Below, piece after piece: positions 1 to 7,250 of a stretch of 64,000 bases of DNA. A model generated the notes under the pieces. That model saw only the letters and a program-made list of their open reading frames with translations. It had not been told where the DNA came from and did not search any database. Origin of the DNA: Alphaproteobacteria bacterium (GTDB taxonomy: Bacteria; Pseudomonadota; Alphaproteobacteria; SHVP01); assembly GCA_040216735.1 (NCBI GenBank), contig JAVJOO010000005.1, positions 558,001-622,000 on the forward strand, read 5' to 3'. How positions within the stretch are numbered: the first letter of the stretch is position 1; every line of letters begins with the position of its first letter. The position numbers were made by a program, and so were the translations under genes.

Positions 1-204
1 GAACGAATCTGTGCGCGTATGACAGGTGATGCAGCCGACACTCTTGGCCATGGCCTGTTCGGGTAGTTGCGCCCGCGGCGCCGGCGCGGTCGGCACATAA
101 TCGATATGACGCGGGTGCTCCCCCTCCGCGGCTTGCACGCTAGGCGTCGCAAGGACGATCAACGCGAGGAAGCCAACGGTCAGTGAAAAGAAGGTACGCG
201 CCAT
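1..204 (-). CDS. c-type cytochrome, partial (runs off window start)
   Basis: Reading from the ATG at 204 gives a clear signal peptide (MARTFFSLTVGFLALIVLA, cleavage probably near VQA-AEG), then a short periplasmic stretch containing one CITCH heme-attachment motif at about residues 57-61. The frame is still open at base 1, so more hemes may follow. It starts 10 bases after the stop of the outer-membrane-protein gene and is the last visible gene of the minus-strand electron-transfer cluster. Role inferred: periplasmic or surface electron carrier. The product is truncated only by the window edge. Confidence 0.75.
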   Translation of the reverse strand, partial: MARTFFSLTVGFLALIVLATPSVQAAEGEHPRHIDYVPTAPAPRAQLPEQAMAKSVGCITCHTRTDSF

Positions 205-214
205 GCTCGGTGTC

Positions 215-2041
215 CTAGAAACTCAGGGTGCCGTTGGCCAGGATAGAGTAGAGGATCTCGTCGTCGCCGCCCTGGGACGTCGCGAACAAGTCCTTGAAAC
301 CCGGACCCGGGACCAGTGCTGCGGCCGACAGGCGCATCACGATATTCTGAATAAAAAGCGGTCGCCAAATGACCGCGGCCGACAGGTCCCAACCGATCTC
401 TTCGTCGATTTCACCCTGGTTGCGCAAGACCTGGAGGTTCGAGGTGTCCTCAAAGCGCAAGTTGTTGAAATTCGTGGAGATGCGCACCTCGGGCGAGACA
501 TCGAAGTCGGTGCCGAGTCCGACAAGAACGATACCCGGATTGTTAAAATTCGATTGGCCATGCTCCTTCGAGGTTCGCAGCTCCGCCAACACCCCGTTGC
601 GCTGGGTCAGTTGAACCCCGCCGCCGCCGATCAGGGGGATACCTTGGCGGATCCAAAAACTCGTATCGCCGCCGGCAAACTGCGGGTTTTCGAACAACGC
701 CGAGAAGCCTTCCTCCTTCTTGTCGAAGGGGTCGCTGTCGCCACTGGCCAATAGGAACGAACCGCGCACGCGAATCCAATCGAAATCGAAAGACGGTTCC
801 GCTGCGAAGAAGTAAGCGCGGATGTCCGCGTTGTCGTCGATCAGGTTGCCGTTCAGTTGATTGTGAGTGTCCTCGCCGAAGGCGTAATAGAACGACGTGG
901 TGAGCTGGGCCCGACCGACGCGACCGTCGCCGTTGTAGCCCAAATATGTGACGTTGTACTTATGCAGCCGCTCGTCGCCGAACGATGCTGGCCGTTCGAT
1001 AAAGTTGTTCTTGTTGAAGAAGAGCTCGCTGTCCTCGTCGTTGCGGTTATGCAAGATCGTGAATTGCGACACGAAGCCGAGCCGCGGCAGGTCCTGGAGA
1101 TAGAGGTTTGCGACGAAAAACTCGTCCTTGCGGATCTCCTCACCGAAGTCGTTAAGCCCGGAGTTGGTGTCTTTCTCGATTCGCCGGAAATAACCCAGGT
1201 TGTATTGAAAGAGGTTGTTGTCGCGGTTTCCGAAGATCCGGAAGCCGAGTTGATTGTCCTGGAAGAGAAATCCGCGGAAATCTGTCGAGAACGGCTGGAT
1301 GCCAATCCGGAACGAATCAAAATCGAACCGGCGCGACACATTGCGGATGTGGTAATCGAAAAACGCCTCCTGAATGCCGACATGCACATCGTTGCGCACC
1401 GTGCCGTCGCGCGGGTCGCGGCGCAGGACAGCGCGTTCTTCGACTTCGGCGCGGGTGAAGTTGAAGACCGGTGTAAAACGAAACTCGATATCGGGCGGAC
1501 GGTAGGCTGTGTCGCCCTGCAGGAACGAAAGACTGACTACAAGGTTTTGCAGGTAGAAGAGCTGTTCGCCTTCACCGAAGGTGTCTAGTGAGCCTGGTTT
1601 TTGCGAAGAGTTGGGGCTGATCGGAGTCGGCAACCGCCGCGGTTCGATGACGGTGTCCGAGATCACCGCTAGATTGAAGAAGAAATCCTCGGTCCCCGGA
1701 ATCGGACGATCCGCTTTCAGCGTGTTCTGATTGTAGGGATCCCAAAAATTGACTCTAACGCCCAGGTTGTCGATCAGGCGCCAGCGGTCCGGCACCGGAA
1801 TGAACTCGGATGGCAAATTGGGTTGCGGCGGCCCGACGCGCGATAGATCGGCTGGGGGAATCGGCGCGATTGCTTCCTCGCTGCGCTGAGGGATGCGCCG
1901 ACTGTTGTTCTGGACGAGCACCGGTTGTTCGGCCGGTTCTACCGCGCGCAAACGCTCCTTCCCGGCCTCGGCCGGGGCCACCACCGCCAGCAGGCCGGCG
2001 GCAATCGCACCCGTCAGCGTGAGGTGAGTTCTATTTCCCAT
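215..2041 (-). CDS. Putative outer-membrane beta-barrel protein
   Basis: The protein is about 608 residues with an N-terminal signal peptide (LTLTGAIAAGLLAVVAPAEA). It has a polar, proline-containing linker to about residue 100, then a long region rich in alternating aromatic/hydrophobic residues typical of beta-barrel strands, ending in a terminal Phe (LANGTLSF). That last residue is the usual outer-membrane assembly signature. A conserved-looking block with NFWDPYNQNTLKADRP lies near the start of the mature protein. I cannot assign a named porin family. The ATG at 2041 or the one at 2050 could be used; both overlap the upstream stop, so translation is probably coupled. Its place among multiheme cytochromes suggests a porin or sheath of an electron conduit, but that is inference. 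Confidence 0.6.
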   Translation of the reverse strand: MGNRTHLTLTGAIAAGLLAVVAPAEAGKERLRAVEPAEQPVLVQNNSRRIPQRSEEAIAPIPPADLSRVGPPQPNLPSEFIPVPDRWRLIDNLGVRVNFWDPYNQNTLKADRPIPGTEDFFFNLAVISDTVIEPRRLPTPISPNSSQKPGSLDTFGEGEQLFYLQNLVVSLSFLQGDTAYRPPDIEFRFTPVFNFTRAEVEERAVLRRDPRDGTVRNDVHVGIQEAFFDYHIRNVSRRFDFDSFRIGIQPFSTDFRGFLFQDNQLGFRIFGNRDNNLFQYNLGYFRRIEKDTNSGLNDFGEEIRKDEFFVANLYLQDLPRLGFVSQFTILHNRNDEDSELFFNKNNFIERPASFGDERLHKYNVTYLGYNGDGRVGRAQLTTSFYYAFGEDTHNQLNGNLIDDNADIRAYFFAAEPSFDFDWIRVRGSFLLASGDSDPFDKKEEGFSALFENPQFAGGDTSFWIRQGIPLIGGGGVQLTQRNGVLAELRTSKEHGQSNFNNPGIVLVGLGTDFDVSPEVRISTNFNNLRFEDTSNLQVLRNQGEIDEEIGWDLSAAVIWRPLFIQNIVMRLSAAALVPGPGFKDLFATSQGGDDEILYSILANGTLSF

Positions 2042-4010
2042 CGCACACATTATTTTGGCGCGATCCTAGGAACGGCTTGAAGGGGCAGTTCACGTAGCGC
2101 AAAAAGCCCCCGGACGCGCGCAGTTGATCCGCACGCCGCGCCGGCGGCGCATTGCCGACCCCGGTACCCAGCGCTAAGCCTGCGTTGTGAAGTCCAAGGA
2201 ACGATACCATGTCGTCCTGATCGATCCCGTCACCGGAAACGCCGATTCCGCCGATTACCGAACCATTGCGATAGATCGGCACACTTCCCGGAAATATCTG
2301 AAAACCGTTGGAAATGCGGGTGATGAGCGTACCGGCTGTTGCGGTAAACGCCGAACAGGTCGCGCCCGTGTCGTTATTTGCGCCACCGACGTCGGTATAG
2401 AGCACGTGGGTGGCGATATTGTCGAGGACAGCGTCTAGCTGGAGGCCCGTGTTAAACGGGCTCCATGTCGCGATCGGGTAGCTCAGCGGCCCGTTGCTCG
2501 CGCCAATAATGCCGTCTGGCAAAAAAGGCCGCGCGAGGTTACCGCCGGATCGGTCCGCGAACGCCGTCCCGTCCTGCAAGGCATTGTTGCCCAGTACACC
2601 GCGAACCGCCGTTACATAGTTCGCAATCGTGACACCGTTGGCGTTCTGGCCGGCCGCCGTCCCGCCGACGGTTGAATTAAAGGTACCCAAATAGGTGCCC
2701 GCGGTACTGCTTGAGAACAACGTGGCGGTACGCGCTTTTTGCAGCGACACGTCGGTTCCGAAGATCGGTCCGTCAAAGGTCCGCGCTATCCCCAAGATAT
2801 TGCCGGCGCCGTCCACTACAGAAACAGTCACCTGCACTTGGCTCGACAACGGGCGGCGAATTTGCGCCCTACTGGCGAAGGCAACGGTCAACGCGCTGCG
2901 AATAATCTGGCGAACTTCCGCCGTCGTTAACCCACCTGCGGCGGTCGTGGGGCTAATACTATCGCGCGGGCGAAACCGTGCCGCCGGCGGCGTTGCGCCA
3001 TTAAACAGCACGAACACGACCCCGCCCACACCGTTGTAATCGCCATTGGGATCGGACGCGAAACCCGATTCAGCATTGCCATAGGCCGTCCCAGCAATCA
3101 GGGCCGCGCCGGCATAGTAGCCGTTGACGGCAACCAAATTTCCGCCGGTACCGTTGGCGAAGGCCGGTGCGTTGGCAGGATTTCTGATCAGGACGTTCAC
3201 ATCCTGATCGACGTACCGCAAACTCTTCCCTTCAACGAAAATCCTGTTCGCTCGGATATCGTCGGGCGGAGCAAAACCGGATTGCCCAGCCAGCGCGACG
3301 ATTTCCTCCGTATCGAAGTCCCGGTCGATCACCGAGTTGTCGATCGTGTAGGTGCCGTTGATCTCGATCCCAATGCCACCGACCACCACGCCAGCCTTGT
3401 AGAGCGGCAATCCGCCGGGGTCGGCCGATAGTCCAAGCGGCGACCGCTTCGGGCCCGCCGTGGCATCGACGAATCCCGTCGGGTTCCCGTTGGTAGCAAA
3501 GCGAACAGACAAATCCGAACAGGGCAACTGGCTGAACTGAACCCCGAAAAGCGGGCCGCTCGGCGCAAATCCTTCGCCGGGATTGAAGTGTTCCTGAACG
3601 ATCTGGCTTGCGGTCCGGGTGGTGAATGCGTTCCCGCTTGACGACAGGTAGGCGCCGGTGATGGCCTTTGCGATCGCGGCGAGACGGGTCGTCGGCGACC
3701 CCGTCGCACCTAGATTTGTGAAAGTATCTTGAACTTCTTCGAGTCCATTGGTCCGGGCGATTCCTTTGCCGCTCGTGACCCGAAGACGGGCGGTCGCACC
3801 GGTCATCTGAAACACAGCCAGAACGTTGCCAACACGATCGACGACGGAAATCGTCGCGGCGAGGTTCCGAGCCTGCGCCTCCTGCGTAGCCTGGGAAATA
3901 ATCCGCCCGACCTCGGCAGTTGTTAGCGCCTGCTGAGATACTTGCGCGAGCGCCGCCGGCACGAAGGCCATCACGGCGCCTGCCACCAGAGTCGCCACCA
4001 GCCGTTTCAC
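2031..4010 (-). CDS. Exported protein with two HbpS/GlcG-like (DUF336) domains
   Basis: 659 residues with a signal peptide ending near LAQ (residue 23). Two regions begin with the family-typical pattern LTTAEV-R-II (about residues 29 and 365). Each is followed by a sequence of the type VSVVDRVGNVLAVFQM, which is the core of the heme-binding HbpS/GlcG/PduO-C fold. Single-domain members are about 140-160 residues, so this is an enlarged tandem form. Members of the family bind or degrade heme or act as accessory proteins, so heme handling fits the cytochrome genes around it. It starts with GTG in a 4-base overlap with the upstream stop. Family assignment is good; exact role is unknown. Confidence 0.7.
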   Translation of the reverse strand: MKRLVATLVAGAVMAFVPAALAQVSQQALTTAEVGRIISQATQEAQARNLAATISVVDRVGNVLAVFQMTGATARLRVTSGKGIARTNGLEEVQDTFTNLGATGSPTTRLAAIAKAITGAYLSSSGNAFTTRTASQIVQEHFNPGEGFAPSGPLFGVQFSQLPCSDLSVRFATNGNPTGFVDATAGPKRSPLGLSADPGGLPLYKAGVVVGGIGIEINGTYTIDNSVIDRDFDTEEIVALAGQSGFAPPDDIRANRIFVEGKSLRYVDQDVNVLIRNPANAPAFANGTGGNLVAVNGYYAGAALIAGTAYGNAESGFASDPNGDYNGVGGVVFVLFNGATPPAARFRPRDSISPTTAAGGLTTAEVRQIIRSALTVAFASRAQIRRPLSSQVQVTVSVVDGAGNILGIARTFDGPIFGTDVSLQKARTATLFSSSTAGTYLGTFNSTVGGTAAGQNANGVTIANYVTAVRGVLGNNALQDGTAFADRSGGNLARPFLPDGIIGASNGPLSYPIATWSPFNTGLQLDAVLDNIATHVLYTDVGGANNDTGATCSAFTATAGTLITRISNGFQIFPGSVPIYRNGSVIGGIGVSGDGIDQDDMVSFLGLHNAGLALGTGVGNAPPARRADQLRASGGFLRYVNCPFKPFLGSRQNNVCDGK

Positions 4011-4513
4011 GAACCATCCCCCGACTTGGGCACGACGCCGAGCGTGCCGAATTTAAGAACGTCGCCCGAACGGTATCCGACGACAAAGGTAATCCCTTGG
4101 TTGTCGGCTGAAATGGATCCATCCACGATCTTGAAAACGATCTTGCCGTCTTTGGCGGCGAAGCCGTTATCGATCAGGTCCGTCACAGCGCCGCTCCACG
4201 GGACCCAATAGCCGTTGTTCGTGCGTTGACGATAATCGCCGCCGCCGATGACGGCCCAGACGTGGGTCGAGGCAACAGCGTCGCCGCCAACGTTCACCAC
4301 GATGCGCAAATCGTCCAGAGAACCCGCCGACTGAACGGTGCCGAGCGCAGTACCGCCCTCGGTTAAGGTATGCACGGCCTCCTGCGCAACGGCAATGCCG
4401 GTTAGTGTGAACACGACCGACAGGGCCGCGACGACAGCGACAACCCGCCGCGAGGCCAGCCCAACCTTCGATCCAAGCAATGTTTGCCGTGGGTCTTCCA
4501 TTAACACGCCCAT
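4007..4513 (-). CDS. Small exported protein of unknown function
   Basis: About 168 residues from the ATG at 4513 (an in-frame ATG at 4501 is also possible). A hydrophobic segment (VVAVVAALSVVFTLTGIAVA, about residues 23-42) looks like a signal peptide. The mature part is rich in Gly and beta-prone residues (for example VWAVIGGGDYRQRTNNGYW) with no cysteine pair or heme motif. I recognise no family. The frame stays open upstream to 4666, but that part lies over the intergenic region and is poor coding sequence. It sits between the decaheme gene and the HbpS-like gene and shares a GTGA overlap with the latter, so it belongs to the operon. Confidence 0.65.
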   Translation of the reverse strand: MGVLMEDPRQTLLGSKVGLASRRVVAVVAALSVVFTLTGIAVAQEAVHTLTEGGTALGTVQSAGSLDDLRIVVNVGGDAVASTHVWAVIGGGDYRQRTNNGYWVPWSGAVTDLIDNGFAAKDGKIVFKIVDGSISADNQGITFVVGYRSGDVLKFGTLGVVPKSGDGS

Positions 4514-4666
4514 GCCGTCCACTCTCGATCGCCCGGCTCTAGACCGTAACGGCGCTTCCCGATGCGCGGGTCGAACCGACGCCGCACCACGGATGATATC
4601 AACACATCTGAATATCGATAAGCCCACAGGGTTGTCGGGTGCGCCAGGACTGCGAAACCGCGGCAC

Positions 4667-6403
4667 TCAACCGTCCTCAGCACGCGCATTCTTCACGGGC
4701 TCGCGCATCGGTTGATGGAAATCGAGATGGAAGTCGTGGCAACTCACACAGGTCGACGGCACCCGCTGAACCGCCGCTTCACCACCGTGGCAGGCCTGGC
4801 AGGTCGCTATTTGCGGCAGCAGAACGTCCGTCGCCTTGTCGGAGTCGACGGCCGCATGACAATCCAAGCAGCCCGGCGCACTGTGACTGCCATGATCGAA
4901 GCGCCCTTTAGTCAACCAACGGTCGACAACAAGGACTGGGGCAACCGAATAATCGAGGGGCCCATCGCCGGTTCGGGTAACTTCGTGACAGGTACCGCAC
5001 ACCGACCGCGTGAAAACTCGCGCGCCCGCGTCGCGGGCCGCCTTGTCGGCCCAAGCCAGCGCCTCGAGACGCTCTTCCTCCGAGAGCGAGCGCCCGCCCG
5101 GCCGCCGCCGTACGACCGCAGGTGCGGCCTCAACCGTCGCGCCGCCCCGCAGAGCGAGGTCGCCGTAGAATTCCTTCAGCGAGTTGGTGACGTCCGCGAC
5201 GCTGCCATGCGGTAGCCGGCGGGTCGGTACGGTCGGCTCGAAGTTGAGTAGGTGACAATCGCTGCAATGGTCTTCCATGACGACCGGCGCGAAACCCCCA
5301 CCACCCTGCTCCGAAGTATGACAGTCCGCACACGCCATAACGCGCCGCTGCTGTTGGCCCGGCACGAGAATTCCTTGCGGATTGAGATGCTTCTTGTGGG
5401 TGAAGATCAGGTTCGATTTTTCGACCGGCCAGTTCGCCTTGTCGAGCGCCACCCGTGCGAACGTCTTTGCGGCGGCATCGATGACGACCGCGGGACGAAA
5501 CTCTGGATGGTCGCGTCCAAAATTGGCCGCATCCCCAAGGTCGGTCTCGCGCGCGACCTTCTTCAAATCGCTGTGGCACGACGAACAGAACGCCTGATCT
5601 TCCCGCGTGATCGGTTCGGACCCTTGGTGTTCCTTATGACAACTCTGACACAGTGCCGTCGATATTTCTGGCAGATCGTGGACCTTGGGGTCGACATGGT
5701 TCTGGATGTCAGCATGGCACTCCGCGCACACGTTATCCTGTACGCGGACGAACGGCCGTTCGTGGCAAAAACCACAGTTCTGCGCCATGAATTTGTGCGG
5801 CCCCGATACCGGGCCCGTCACCCACGCCAGATCGGCCGCCATCGGCCAGTACTCGGTCGCCATGGCCATTTCGATCGAGTTCCTGGAAACGCGCGCATCG
5901 TCGCGGTTGATCACGAAGGCCTCGATCAATGGCCATAGCAAAAATGCGGCGAGAATGACAACCAGCGCTCCCCACGCAAGCGGCCTTTTGCCAATCCCCG
6001 ACTGGTCGAGCCGTGTAACGCTGTTCGCCCGGAGCGTCGCGAGGGTATCGCCAACCGGGCGCACCAACTCGACCGAAAGGGTGATCTCGGCATCGCCGAC
6101 CGGCGGCAGAACCACGATGTCATACGGGCCGACGCCGATCGTCGAGCCAATACGCACCGATCCATTGGCAATCGGTTGGCCGTCGACCGTAACGTTGTTG
6201 CGCGCCTCGCCGAAGCTTTCGAAAAAAAGCCCGCCTACACGTTTGTGAAGAACCCCTTCATGCAGGACAACGCCGGGCGCCGGTAACTCGACTTCGTTGT
6301 CAGTGCTACGACCGAATCGAATCGATTCGCACTCGATGCGCTCGTCGCGGGTCGCTGTCGCGCCGTCGCGTTTCTTAGTGAGATATCGAACAAGAACTTC
6401 CAC
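4667..6403 (-). CDS. FHA-domain, membrane-anchored decaheme cytochrome c
   Basis: Read from the GTG at 6403, six bases after the preceding stop, the product has 578 residues. Residues about 20-105 form an FHA-like domain (RFGRSTDNEVELP, then NNVTVDG). One TM helix (about 144-163) follows, with basic residues on its N-terminal side. A periplasmic part then carries ten CxxCH motifs (CGFCH, CAECH, CQSCH, CSSCH, CADCH, CSDCH, CGTCH, CLDCH, CQACH, CVSCH) plus many extra His residues for bis-His ligation. This puts FHA in the cytoplasm and hemes in the periplasm. FHA modules usually bind phosphothreonine. Here the usual Ser before the conserved His is not seen, so binding may be altered. Role inferred: electron transfer from the membrane cytochrome to periplasmic partners. 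Confidence 0.85.
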   Translation of the reverse strand: MEVLVRYLTKKRDGATATRDERIECESIRFGRSTDNEVELPAPGVVLHEGVLHKRVGGLFFESFGEARNNVTVDGQPIANGSVRIGSTIGVGPYDIVVLPPVGDAEITLSVELVRPVGDTLATLRANSVTRLDQSGIGKRPLAWGALVVILAAFLLWPLIEAFVINRDDARVSRNSIEMAMATEYWPMAADLAWVTGPVSGPHKFMAQNCGFCHERPFVRVQDNVCAECHADIQNHVDPKVHDLPEISTALCQSCHKEHQGSEPITREDQAFCSSCHSDLKKVARETDLGDAANFGRDHPEFRPAVVIDAAAKTFARVALDKANWPVEKSNLIFTHKKHLNPQGILVPGQQQRRVMACADCHTSEQGGGGFAPVVMEDHCSDCHLLNFEPTVPTRRLPHGSVADVTNSLKEFYGDLALRGGATVEAAPAVVRRRPGGRSLSEEERLEALAWADKAARDAGARVFTRSVCGTCHEVTRTGDGPLDYSVAPVLVVDRWLTKGRFDHGSHSAPGCLDCHAAVDSDKATDVLLPQIATCQACHGGEAAVQRVPSTCVSCHDFHLDFHQPMREPVKNARAEDG

Positions 6404-6408
6404 GCGCC

Positions 6409-7239
6409 CTACCAGTACAAGAATACTGTGATGATATGGATGGCCAATGCACCAAGCAGTGCGACTGACAGCGGGATGTGGAAGTAGAGCCACACATCCA
6501 GCAACGCCTTGTATTGAATGTCCCGGCGAATCCGGACCAGAAGCTCTACCTTGCGGGCGAGAACGCGAACTAGTCGGCGCGCCGCATCGGCGTCCTTGCC
6601 GCTATATTGTTCGGCCATCGCGCGCACCTTATTCAGGGCGTGCGTACTCGCGCACGTGGGGTCGTGACCCGCGAGCTGGCGCCACATGCTCCCGCCAAGA
6701 GCCGTGTTCTTGTCCGCGTCTTCCACCAAGCGGTAAACCTCGTCCGGCAGATCGCGGGCGATCTCGTAACAATCGCGGCTCATTCCCGCCACCAATGCCC
6801 AGACGTCGCCCAGCGCGCCCTCGCCGCGGTTGAGCGATCGCAGCCGCGGATAGCGGAGATAGGCGTAGAGACCGAAGGCCCCGCTGCCGATCACCAAAAC
6901 CATCAGCGCGTACGCCAAGGTGTGAACGTTGATGCCGAACTGGAAGCCGCTGTGTAGGGTTCCAATCACGAGGAGCGACAGGCCAAGGTAAACATGGGCC
7001 GACGCCCAATCCTCAAGCAACAGCTTCCCGACCCCATAGCGCCGCTTGCGGATGCCAAACCACGCCAGCCAAACGATGATCGCAGCGCCCAATCCGCCTA
7101 GCGTATATCCGAGCCACGTGCCCCCGTTGGGCCGCCCCAGTGGGTCGTGAACCGCATAAGCCAGAAGCGCCACGACGATCAACGCCACCGCGATCTTCAG
7201 ATAACGGAAATTCCGGAATACCAAGATGGATGTGTGCAC
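6409..7239 (-). CDS. Integral-membrane b-type cytochrome-like protein
   Basis: 276 residues with about five TM helices (roughly 14-30, 45-62, 82-98, 106-126 and 252-274) and a polar helical segment between the fourth and fifth. Histidines lie in or at the edge of helices at H82, H96, H106, H254 and H268, a pattern suited to two b hemes as in di-heme quinol or NAD(P)H-linked membrane cytochromes. No named family was recognised. The gene lies 11 bases after the FAD/Fe-S oxidoreductase gene and just before the decaheme gene. It is therefore the natural link that moves electrons from the cytoplasmic flavoprotein across the membrane. The heme content is inference. Confidence 0.7.
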   Translation of the reverse strand: MHTSILVFRNFRYLKIAVALIVVALLAYAVHDPLGRPNGGTWLGYTLGGLGAAIIVWLAWFGIRKRRYGVGKLLLEDWASAHVYLGLSLLVIGTLHSGFQFGINVHTLAYALMVLVIGSGAFGLYAYLRYPRLRSLNRGEGALGDVWALVAGMSRDCYEIARDLPDEVYRLVEDADKNTALGGSMWRQLAGHDPTCASTHALNKVRAMAEQYSGKDADAARRLVRVLARKVELLVRIRRDIQYKALLDVWLYFHIPLSVALLGALAIHIITVFLYW

Positions 7240-7250
7240 TACCCGCTCCG

